Shown: positions 1 to 7,731 of the stretch, piece by piece
Numbering within the stretch: position 1 is the stretch's first letter
How the letters are laid out: every line of letters begins with the position of its first letter
Assembly (NCBI GenBank): GCA_016840855.1
Contig: JAEORO010000116.1
Coordinates: 1 to 34,124 of the forward strand
Direction: 5' to 3'
Length of the DNA: 34,124 nucleotides
From: Candidatus Thorarchaeota archaeon
GTDB lineage: Archaea; Asgardarchaeota; Thorarchaeia; Thorarchaeales; Thorarchaeaceae
Position numbers and translations under genes: made by a program
Notes under the pieces: model-generated
Databases searched by the model: none
What the model saw: the letters and a program-made list of their open reading frames with translations, nothing else
Told to the model about the DNA's origin: nothing

Positions 1-87
1 ATAGACTCAAGTCTTGCATCCCTCAAAAAAGGGTGAAAATCCCTCTTAGACTGTCGCACCACCACGCATCCGTCGGAGTTCTAAGAA

Positions 88-255
88 ATGGCTGAAACCT
101 ATGTCATCCCAATAGGCAACATTCCTTCGCGCAAGTTGAGGAAGACTGTCAAGGTCTTCATCAAAGGAGAGGATGTTTTCCTATTTGATGATGATGGGCA
201 TGAATTTGGAGTCACTCTTGAAAAGAATCAGCTTATTCTCAAGCATGATGTATAG
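88..255 (+). CDS. small hypothetical protein (55 aa)
   Basis: Read directly: ATG at 88 to TAG at 253-255, MAETYVIPIGNIPSRKLRKTVKVFIKGEDVFLFDDDGHEFGVTLEKNQLILKHDV. Codon usage and composition look coding; not in the supplied ORF track (too short). Confidence 0.5.
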   Translation: MAETYVIPIGNIPSRKLRKTVKVFIKGEDVFLFDDDGHEFGVTLEKNQLILKHDV

Positions 256-323
256 CTAGGATACCTGGGACCCCATCTGTAGGTTTCGGCCTAAATCCGA
301 TATTTTATTCTGGTTTCTAAGTA

Positions 324-403
324 ATGTGGCAAATCTCAGCTTGCTCTTGGCTCGTCATTGCTTTCGCTCAGCCAGGGGTAACAGCTTCACAGAAATGCCA
401 CGT
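324..403 (+). ncRNA. candidate structured RNA, unclassified
   Basis: Intergenic. Base stem 324-331/396-403 (8 bp, 1 GU) and 12-bp stem 341-352/370-381 (3 GU), with a short AGC/GCT helix (338-340/384-386). GU pairs favour the + strand. Confidence 0.35.
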
Positions 404-511
404 ATTAATTGCTTATCATTTTGCTATATAGTTGTTCATTTCAAGATTCTAGGTCAACTGTCGTAAGCTTCATAGCATCGGTTTGAGGTGAAATCCTTGG
501 CGTTGTGAGTC

Positions 512-1639
512 ATGAAAAAATCCCGTATGCTAACACTGCTGAAAGAGCTCGTAGCGACGAACTCTGAAAACCCCCCTGGACATGAACTCGAAGTAGCAAA
601 AGTCTTGTGTAATCATCTTGAAGCCTATGGCATTAAGTGTACATCCATTGGTCCAGCAACGCGTCCGAACTTAATTTTCTCAAGCCATGATGGACAGAAA
701 GGCGATATCATCATGCATGGACACATGGACACTGTCCCAAGTGGTCCGATACAAAATTGGTCTCACGATCCATTCTCACCTGCGATAGTAAATGGTCGAC
801 TATACGGGCTTGGCGCTTGTGATATGAAAGGCGCAGTAGCAGCTCTTGCTGAAACCCTCATCATCTACACTGAGGAAAGACACAAAAAACCGCTCATCTT
901 TCTAGCAACTTCGGATGAGGAGAGTGGGTGTTCAGGTGCTGAAGAAGTTGCGAAGAGTGGACTTCTCAATGGGATTACATTTGGTGTCTGCGCGGAACCA
1001 ACCAACCTGCAGGTGTTAGTTGGCGAGAAAGGAATGTTTTGGTCAAAAGTCATTGCTAAAGGGAAATCTGCGCATGGATCTCGACCTGAGGACGGTATCA
1101 ATGCTATCCAAGCATGTATTGAAGCAATACATCACCTTACAGAAGAGCCCTTTCCATATGAGCCTGATGACCTCTTTGGTACTCCAACAATGAACATTGG
1201 AGTTATCGAAGGTGGCATCAAGATCAATGTTGTACCTGATAGGTGTGAGGCTCAGCTTGACATGCGGACTGTTAAAGCTCAAGAACCTGATACTCTTCTC
1301 AAGGCAATGAACGCCAGACTTGATCAGGCAGGACTATCTGACAGAGTCAGGGTGGATTATATCCATGGAAAGCCAGCGGTATTTACACCAACAGATTCTA
1401 AAATCGTTGGCTTAACAAAGACTGCTGTAGAACATATTACTGGTAAGAGTCCCTTAGTGGGAACTGCCACCTATGGAACAGATTGTTCGGTATTGCAACC
1501 AAAAATTGGTATTCTAAATGTTATCTGTGGACCCGGCTCCATTAAACAAGTTCATCAGCCAAATGAGTACATCTCGCTCGAAGAACTGTATCAATCAGTT
1601 AATGTTTATCTGGAGATTGCTCGTCATTTTGGAGATTGA
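512..1639 (+). CDS. M20 family peptidase/deacylase (ArgE/DapE/ACY1-like)
   Basis: Motifs HGHMDTVP, GACDMKG, TSDEESG, GEKG, and C-terminal GPGSIKQVHQPNEYI are typical of M20 metallopeptidases. Confidence 0.9.
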   Translation: MKKSRMLTLLKELVATNSENPPGHELEVAKVLCNHLEAYGIKCTSIGPATRPNLIFSSHDGQKGDIIMHGHMDTVPSGPIQNWSHDPFSPAIVNGRLYGLGACDMKGAVAALAETLIIYTEERHKKPLIFLATSDEESGCSGAEEVAKSGLLNGITFGVCAEPTNLQVLVGEKGMFWSKVIAKGKSAHGSRPEDGINAIQACIEAIHHLTEEPFPYEPDDLFGTPTMNIGVIEGGIKINVVPDRCEAQLDMRTVKAQEPDTLLKAMNARLDQAGLSDRVRVDYIHGKPAVFTPTDSKIVGLTKTAVEHITGKSPLVGTATYGTDCSVLQPKIGILNVICGPGSIKQVHQPNEYISLEELYQSVNVYLEIARHFGD

Positions 1640-1698
1640 GAACTTTGATGTCCCATCAGGAATAACCTTAAAGTTCACATTGTATGAGGAACAATAGA

Positions 1699-1721
1699 CT
1701 GATGTCATTAAAAAACATCAG
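1699..1721 (+). promoter_or_regulatory. hairpin upstream of the 1736 start
   Basis: CTGATGT (1699-1705) / ACATCAG (1715-1721), perfect 7-bp arms, followed by GAGGGGCGATC (extended Shine-Dalgarno-like) and ATG at 1736. Confidence 0.35.
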
Positions 1722-1735
1722 AGGGGCGATCACAA

Positions 1736-2260
1736 ATGCAAATACCAGAGCTTTTCGAAACAATCCTTGAGTTCATATTAAGCCCGATCTTTCTATTCGC
1801 TGTTGTTATGATTATTGTTGTGGTCGCTGTTCGTTATGGGACGAGATCTAAATCATCATCTGGTGTTCCGGTTTTGAAACAAATGCGTCGAATGGCTACT
1901 GAAATCGATAAAGGAAAAACCATCTCTGAGCCTAGTGTAAAATCTCGCCAAGACATAATTACACAGAAATTCAATTCCCAAATGAAAGCAATCGGTCTTG
2001 AACCAGCAACCGAAAGTGGTTATATTCCAGTTTCATACACACCTCTTGCTCGCTTTCTTAAGGAACGAGGCGTGCAAGATGATACTGTTAGTGCTATCCT
2101 TGCTGGTCTAATGGAGGAAGAAAACGAAACAGACGTTAGAGCTATAATAACTGCAGCTTCTGAAACGCCTGGTGTAGATCTTACCGGAGCTGAATTGGCA
2201 AAAGCTCAAGACTTAGCAGTGTCTGAATGGACAAACGTTAGAAGGTCCAGAAGTGTTTAG
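1736..2260 (+). CDS. hypothetical membrane-anchored protein
   Basis: N-terminal hydrophobic segment FILSPIFLFAVVMIIVVVAV then soluble domain; strong SD; closely followed by alaX. Confidence 0.75.
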   Translation: MQIPELFETILEFILSPIFLFAVVMIIVVVAVRYGTRSKSSSGVPVLKQMRRMATEIDKGKTISEPSVKSRQDIITQKFNSQMKAIGLEPATESGYIPVSYTPLARFLKERGVQDDTVSAILAGLMEEENETDVRAIITAASETPGVDLTGAELAKAQDLAVSEWTNVRRSRSV

Positions 2261-2272
2261 GGGTCTTCAATA

Positions 2273-2995
2273 TTGACTGAACTTCTTCATATGAATGACA
2301 ATTACCTTAGAGAGTTTGATGCAATTGTTGAATCAGCTGGTAAGGATTACGTGGTTTTGAACAGGACTGCTTTTTATCCAGAAGGTGGAGGTCAATCCTC
2401 TGATCATGGGACTTTAACAAATGGTTCAAGAACTGTGAAAGTCTTGGATGTTCGAAAAGAAGAACGCGAAATACGGCATAAGCTCGATGGTCCGCCTTTC
2501 AAGATTGGAAGCAAAATACACGGTGAAATTGACTGGACTCGCCGATACGAATGCATGCGCTTTCATACATGCCAACATATACTCTCTCGATATCTTCAGT
2601 TAAAGTATAACGTGGAAACAGTTGGGAACATGATTAAACCTGAAGAGAGCAGGGCCGACTACTCCCCCTTAGAGGCTTTTGATGATGAGATGAAGCGTAA
2701 GGTCGAAGTAGGAGTAAATGAAATCTTAAATCAGAATATTGATGTTAAAATTCAGTTTATGCCGCGATCCGTAGCAATTGTTTTTCTTCAAGAGCGTGGT
2801 TATCAAACAAGATACCTCGAGATGGTGCCAAATTCGGTACAGGAGTTCAGAGTTTTGATAATTGGCGATTTTGATGCGGCATCATGTGCTGGTACTCATG
2901 TTAGGAACACTCGTGAGATTGGCCACATACAGATTGGAAAGTCAAAAAATGTGGGAGCTGGCAAGAGACGAATCTATTTCAAATTGATAGATTAG
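2273..2995 (+). CDS. alaX: alanyl-tRNA editing protein AlaX
   Basis: AlaRS editing-domain features: FYPEGGGQSSDHG, HTCQH (HxxxH), CAGTHVRNTREIG. TTG start at 2273. Confidence 0.9.
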   Translation: MTELLHMNDNYLREFDAIVESAGKDYVVLNRTAFYPEGGGQSSDHGTLTNGSRTVKVLDVRKEEREIRHKLDGPPFKIGSKIHGEIDWTRRYECMRFHTCQHILSRYLQLKYNVETVGNMIKPEESRADYSPLEAFDDEMKRKVEVGVNEILNQNIDVKIQFMPRSVAIVFLQERGYQTRYLEMVPNSVQEFRVLIIGDFDAASCAGTHVRNTREIGHIQIGKSKNVGAGKRRIYFKLID

Positions 2996-3061
2996 TACTA
3001 TTCTGCATCACAGCCAACAGTTTTATGTTTCATGTGTTGAGTAGAGATAGTGTGACTCACA

Positions 3062-4357
3062 ATGAAGGCACTCGTGCTAACAGCTGGAGAAGGTAAGCGA
3101 CTTCGGCCTATTACTACAAATCGCTCTAAGTCGATGTTGATGATTGCAGGACGCCCGGTTCTTCAATACATAATCGATAGTCTTGTAGAAAATGACATTC
3201 GTGACATCGTAATTGTCGTTGGACATGGACGTGAAGAATTGATTGATCATTTTCAAATGGGTGGAGATCAGGGAGTCAGAATTCGTTATATGATTCAGCA
3301 TAAGCAAGAAGGTGCAGAACACGCAATATTGACAGCGAGAGAGGAGCTAAATGGAGAGGAGGAATTCCTGCTGGTCAATGGCGATGTCCTTGTTGAACCC
3401 GAAATGGTCACTCGTACGCTTAGCAACCACCAGACTATGGGCAGCGATGTCACAATGTTGGTCACTTTGGTTTCTAATCCTGAACAATTTGGTACTGTTA
3501 AGATTGGTCCAAATGGTATTGTTGAAAAATTGGTAGAGAAAGGTGGTCCTGAGCGATATGTTAGTAATTATGCAGTAGCTGGAGTTTCTGTTTTCAGTAC
3601 GGATGTTCTTCCACTTCTTGAAAAGCATCACGCAATGGAACTCGCTTTTGAAGAATTCATTAAAAGTGGCAATCAAGTATCCGCTACAGTGTGGGAGAAA
3701 GAGTGGGCTGAGTTCACATGGCCTTGGGATATGCTCAATGCAAATCGGATAGTCATGGATCGTCTCCTGAAGGGAAAAGGAAGCTTCATTGCGGAATCAG
3801 CAAATGTACATTCAAGTGTGGTTATAGAAGGATCGGTCTATATCGATAAGGGTAGCATCATCCGTCCTAATACAACTCTACGTGGTCCAATATATATTGG
3901 TAAGAATGTCTATGTTGGTAACAACTCTCTTGTTCGAGATTACAGCAGTCTTTGTGATGGAGTTCGTATAGGTTATGCTGTAGAGATTCGTAATAGTATG
4001 ATCTTCGAAAGAGTCAATTTAGGAAGGATGACATATCTAGCAGATTCCATCATCGGTGCTGACACATGCATTGAAGCAGGTGCTCAACTCTGGAACTGGC
4101 GTCCTGGGGGTGAACCACTTTATCTCAAACAAAAAGAGGAGACAGTAAAAGTCCCCCTTAACAAATTTGGAGTCATTGTTGGTGATAATGTTGTCATTGG
4201 CGTTAATGCATCAATATATCCTGCTACCAGGATTGGAGAAGATAGTGTAATTTCAGCAGGATGTGTGGTGCAAGAAGATATACCGCCGCGGAGTGATGTA
4301 ACACTCCAACAAAAGCTAAAGATTACAGAACGTAAGGATCTGAAAGGACGTGATTAG
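3062..4357 (+). CDS. bifunctional sugar-1-phosphate nucleotidylyltransferase / acyltransferase (GlmU-like)
   Basis: N-terminal LTAGEGKRLRPITTNRSKSMLMIAGRPVLQYII and LVNGDVLV (nucleotidyltransferase); C-terminal left-handed beta-helix hexapeptide repeats. Confidence 0.9.
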   Translation: MKALVLTAGEGKRLRPITTNRSKSMLMIAGRPVLQYIIDSLVENDIRDIVIVVGHGREELIDHFQMGGDQGVRIRYMIQHKQEGAEHAILTAREELNGEEEFLLVNGDVLVEPEMVTRTLSNHQTMGSDVTMLVTLVSNPEQFGTVKIGPNGIVEKLVEKGGPERYVSNYAVAGVSVFSTDVLPLLEKHHAMELAFEEFIKSGNQVSATVWEKEWAEFTWPWDMLNANRIVMDRLLKGKGSFIAESANVHSSVVIEGSVYIDKGSIIRPNTTLRGPIYIGKNVYVGNNSLVRDYSSLCDGVRIGYAVEIRNSMIFERVNLGRMTYLADSIIGADTCIEAGAQLWNWRPGGEPLYLKQKEETVKVPLNKFGVIVGDNVVIGVNASIYPATRIGEDSVISAGCVVQEDIPPRSDVTLQQKLKITERKDLKGRD

Positions 4358-4361
4358 AGAA

Positions 4362-5072
4362 CTAGAATTCACTCAATGATAGCTTTGCTACTAAAATCTC
4401 ATCAGCATAAACATTCATTGCATTTTCACATTCAACTAACTTGATATCTGGGTTGTCCATATCTTCTGGTAAAAAGATTCGATGCCCTTCAATAATCATA
4501 CTAGTTCTGTATTCGTTATCCAGAATTATGATATCATGACTAATCCTGATTGGCGCAGATGGTTTTACTGGAATAAGTCCAACTTTGTAAAGAAGTGCAT
4601 CAAGTTGGCGAGTTTCAAGGTCTGTCAGTTGTAATCTGATTGATTCATAACCTAGGTACCTATCTTTCCCTGAACGTATTTCATGATCCTGATACTTTCC
4701 TGCAAATAATCTCTCTACTGCTAAATAAGGCCCCAGCCCTCTAGAAAGCACATCTCCATCGGTATTGAGTTCACTCATTCCTTTGTCTTTAGTTGCTGGA
4801 TGACTCAGTTCATGCGAGATTAATCCTGTCACTGCTGCATCATGCCAATCTTTCACATCTCTGCTGATTCTTATTGATATTTTATTGCTTGATTCTTCCC
4901 ACCGAATTTGCGCGAAGCTCGATGTTTTTCTCCAAGTAACATCTATTGTATATCTTTGAAGTTCTGGATATGCTAGTCTAACAAGTTTCTCAGATAATAT
5001 ACCAATATCCAGAACTTTAGTCAAAGCATTTAGAGCTCCTTCGTTATTTCTAAAAAAGCGAGCAATGAGCAT
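4362..5072 (-). CDS. hypothetical protein with HExxH (possible zinc metalloprotease-like)
   Basis: GLISHELSHPATKDKG contains HELSH (HExxH). Ends 4 nt from the convergent upstream gene. Confidence 0.6.
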   Translation of the reverse strand: MLIARFFRNNEGALNALTKVLDIGILSEKLVRLAYPELQRYTIDVTWRKTSSFAQIRWEESSNKISIRISRDVKDWHDAAVTGLISHELSHPATKDKGMSELNTDGDVLSRGLGPYLAVERLFAGKYQDHEIRSGKDRYLGYESIRLQLTDLETRQLDALLYKVGLIPVKPSAPIRISHDIIILDNEYRTSMIIEGHRIFLPEDMDNPDIKLVECENAMNVYADEILVAKLSLSEF

Positions 5073-5138
5073 CTTTAAAAGTCAATCCCGGATTTTCCGC
5101 CGTGAACCTAGTAACAGGTATCTAGGAGAGTAATTACT

Positions 5139-6020
5139 ATCAGCCGTAAAAAGTGGGGCAAAACAGCCACAAAGACCGAGAGAGTTATTCGAGATGCAAT
5201 TCCAAAACCTGATACTCAATCAGGAATCGAGGAATATCTCATGAAGGCAAAATCCGTAACATGTTATGATTTAGCTAATCGGTTCAATATTCGAATGAGC
5301 ATAGCACGTAGAATTCTAAAAGAAAAAGAGGCTGAGGGATCTGTTGTCCCTTATATCCGTGAAGGTGGATTTGTGGTCTATACTACACCCTCTGAATTAG
5401 AGAAGCGAGAAGGTGGCTCTCCAATAATGGTGGCTGATGCTCTCGAGGAAATCGCATCAAGTGTTCATAAAGAACCTGTGATTACCGAAGAGATGGATCT
5501 TGCTCTTGCTGCCGCATCAAGTCCAGAATTAGTTAAGCCAAGCAAACTTGCTTTCAAACGCAGAGAGGCTGGTGAGAAGAAGGAGCGTAAAGACACTCGT
5601 CCGGAGATTATTGTTGAGCCTTTGGAAACCCCTGCCCCTAGAGCAGAACCAAGAATGGAGAGAGAGGAAGAGGACGAGATTTCTAAGAAGAAACCAGCTC
5701 CCAAGAAAGCTCCAAGGAAAAAACCTGAGGATAAACCTGCTCCTAAGAAAGAAGCTGTAAAGAAAACTGAAGAAAAGAAGGCTGAAAAGAAAGCGGCTCC
5801 TAAAGCTAAAACAAAGAAGGACGCCGAGAAGAAGGAAGTTCCTAAGAAGACCGCTAAGAAGGAAGCCGAGAAGAAGGAAGCTCCTAAGAAGACCACTAAG
5901 AAGAAAGCTGATGAGAAGAAAGCTCCTAAGAAGACCACTAAGAAGGAAGCTGAGAAGAAGGAAGCTCCTAAGAAGACCACTAAGAAGAAAACTGATGAGA
6001 AGAAGTCTACAAAGAAATAG
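5139..6020 (+). CDS. S25e-like ribosomal protein with long lysine-rich, histone H1-like C-terminal tail
   Basis: ORF track starts at ATG 5241, but in-frame coding-like sequence ISRKKWGKTATKTERVIRDAIPKPDTQSGIEEYL begins at 5139, followed by wHTH VTCYDLANRFNIRMSIARRILKEKEAEGSVVPY, similar to eukaryal/archaeal S25e. Tail rich in KKAPKKTTKK. Confidence 0.7.
   Translation: MSRKKWGKTATKTERVIRDAIPKPDTQSGIEEYLMKAKSVTCYDLANRFNIRMSIARRILKEKEAEGSVVPYIREGGFVVYTTPSELEKREGGSPIMVADALEEIASSVHKEPVITEEMDLALAAASSPELVKPSKLAFKRREAGEKKERKDTRPEIIVEPLETPAPRAEPRMEREEEDEISKKKPAPKKAPRKKPEDKPAPKKEAVKKTEEKKAEKKAAPKAKTKKDAEKKEVPKKTAKKEAEKKEAPKKTTKKKADEKKAPKKTTKKEAEKKEAPKKTTKKKTDEKKSTKK
5838..6005 (+). repeat. four tandem 42-nt (14-aa) coding repeats, [AV]PKKT[AT]KK[EK][AT][ED]xKK[EK]
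   Basis: Units at 5838-5879, 5880-5921, 5922-5963, 5964-6005, in frame. Confidence 0.9.
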
Positions 6021-6119
6021 TGCAAAAATACATTCATGCGCAATCCTTTGTCTTCTTCCTAGAGTGGATGGTCACCACTTATTTTGATAAGCTGAAATAT
6101 AAAAAAAAGATATTTTGGT

Positions 6120-6162
6120 CTCGCACTCATCTATCAAAGACTGAAAGATACACTAGTGCGAG
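6120..6162. other. stem-loop in convergent intergenic region
   Basis: CTCGCACT (6120-6127) / AGTGCGAG (6155-6162), perfect 8 bp, with inner TATC/GATA (6132-6135/6147-6150). A second hairpin AGTGG/CCACT lies at 6063-6079. Confidence 0.45.
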
Positions 6163-6191
6163 CCAATAATGTTGTCTTATACTGACTGATG

Positions 6192-6788
6192 TTACTTCAG
6201 AGCAGCAATCTGCTTATCAACGTCTTCTAGCTGTGTATCTAACTCGGACTCTTTGGTTTTATATTCATCTTCGGGAATGTATCCTCGCATGTAGTCAAAA
6301 CGCAAGTCAGTGAGTTGAGCTTTAAGTCTATCTTTTTGCTGAAGCAGGAAGTCCAACTGGTCACTACCTTCTGCTGGTGTAGCTTCTACAGATGCTACTG
6401 GCTCAGGTTCTACTGCAGGTTCTGGCTCAGGCTCTGGCTCAGGTTCAAGCGCCGGTTCAGGAGCCGCCTCAACTACTGGTTCTGGAGTTGGTGCGGTAGC
6501 TGTGGTCTTAATCTCCGGCGCAGGTGCAGGCTTAGCTGCAGAGGCCGGAGTCTCAACTTTTGGGGCATCTGTTTTGATGCTTTCCATTTTCTCCATATTC
6601 TGCCTCAGAGCTTCTATCTGATTGGCTATCTCTGTGAAGCTATCATTAATCGTTTTGTTGATAGACATCTTCATTTTCGTGAAGTTTTCAGCCAATTGGT
6701 CCGCAAGCTTTTTGGTTTCAGCCACGTTATCGGCGAAGTCTTCGATTTCCTTTAGTTTCTCCATTATAGCGTGAATATCAAAGGACAT
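6192..6788 (-). CDS. coiled-coil protein with Pro/Glu-rich linker and C-terminal helical hairpin
   Basis: N-terminal coiled coil, PEPALEPEPEPEPEPAVEPEP linker, C-terminal LRFDYMRGYIPEDEYKTKESELDTQLEDVDKQI (SHOCT-like or steadiness-box-like pattern). Confidence 0.75.
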   Translation of the reverse strand: MSFDIHAIMEKLKEIEDFADNVAETKKLADQLAENFTKMKMSINKTINDSFTEIANQIEALRQNMEKMESIKTDAPKVETPASAAKPAPAPEIKTTATAPTPEPVVEAAPEPALEPEPEPEPEPAVEPEPVASVEATPAEGSDQLDFLLQQKDRLKAQLTDLRFDYMRGYIPEDEYKTKESELDTQLEDVDKQIAALK

Positions 6789-6879
6789 GTATAGTCACCC
6801 AAGTGCGCTAGTTACGTGGTTTATCCCCGTATTTAGTTCTTAACCTTTGCCTTGACGGATACATAAAGTGATTATTATC

Positions 6880-7731
6880 TCAAGCAGCTTTTGCTTCAGC
6901 CTTACCCTCAAGAATAGCTCTTCTAATTAGCTGAATTAATCTGTCACGATATGAAATATCAATGGCTACAAGTTCATAGGTTGGAATTCCAAGAATTTGC
7001 CCAACTCTTTCTGGAGTTAAGGCAGTTGGCAGATCTTGTTTGTTTGCTATACCGAGAACCTTAGCATCAGGAACCTCGTCTTTCACAAGAGTAACTAGCT
7101 TCTTACTCCTCAATACATTCTCCAGCGTACTGTCTGTAACTATTATCACAACTTGTGCGTTAGCAATCATCTTCGCCCAGAGGATGCTAAATCGCGATTG
7201 GCCTGCCAAATCCCACAGAACTATGTTTGCATTCTCAACCTCTTCGGGTAACTTCTTGATAGACACACCTATTGTTGGATCGTGAACAAGTGGAAGTGTT
7301 TCTCCTCGAAGAAGATGCAGAGTAGTGGTTTTTCCAACACCAGCAAAACCAAGAATTGCTACTTTCACCATTGTGACCGCAATCTCATCGACTTTCTCAT
7401 CGAATCCATCCAAAGGTTGATTCGCCGCAGCTAGGTTCGCATAATCCCGCATAAATGAATCAACCAGCTGACCCATTTTTTCTTCAATTTGAGTGGCATC
7501 ATCTGCTTTGTCAGCAACAAACATGAATGTGAAATCATCCTTCTTCGCGTAGAAGATTCGTGAAATTGCAGCATTCATGAACTCTGTTTTATTTTCAAGA
7601 TCGATATTCCTCAAGAAGTGCGTGAGGTTAACTAGAAATTCAACTAAATCTGCTTTAGATTCACTCTTGGCATAATCTTTGGAATAGAGCATATTTCCCT
7701 GTTCACCAAGAACATAGACACTTCTGATCAT
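6880..7731 (-). CDS. Arf-like small GTPase fused to an N-terminal longin-like domain
   Basis: GTPase motifs GFAGVGKTT (G1), PTIG (G2), WDLAGQ (G3), NKQDLP (G4). N-terminal MIRSVYVLGEQGNMLYSKDY...ISRIFYAKKDDFTFMFVAD resembles longin folds (AP sigma, SRX). Overlaps the upstream gene by ATGA. Confidence 0.88.
   Translation of the reverse strand: MIRSVYVLGEQGNMLYSKDYAKSESKADLVEFLVNLTHFLRNIDLENKTEFMNAAISRIFYAKKDDFTFMFVADKADDATQIEEKMGQLVDSFMRDYANLAAANQPLDGFDEKVDEIAVTMVKVAILGFAGVGKTTTLHLLRGETLPLVHDPTIGVSIKKLPEEVENANIVLWDLAGQSRFSILWAKMIANAQVVIIVTDSTLENVLRSKKLVTLVKDEVPDAKVLGIANKQDLPTALTPERVGQILGIPTYELVAIDISYRDRLIQLIRRAILEGKAEAKAA

Noticed and set aside
31-43. tRNA T-arm-like GGGTGAAAATCCC near the left edge
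   Set aside because: Loop TGAAAAT lacks the TTC motif and no matching acceptor, D-arm or anticodon arm fits in the visible sequence.
5465-6043. 192-aa minus-strand ORF (FFLVVFLGASFFSA...)
   Set aside because: Antisense shadow of the lysine-rich repeats of the S25e-like gene.
6315-6755. 146-aa plus-strand ORF
   Set aside because: Antisense to the well-supported coiled-coil protein; composition (R/W/C/F-rich) is not protein-like.
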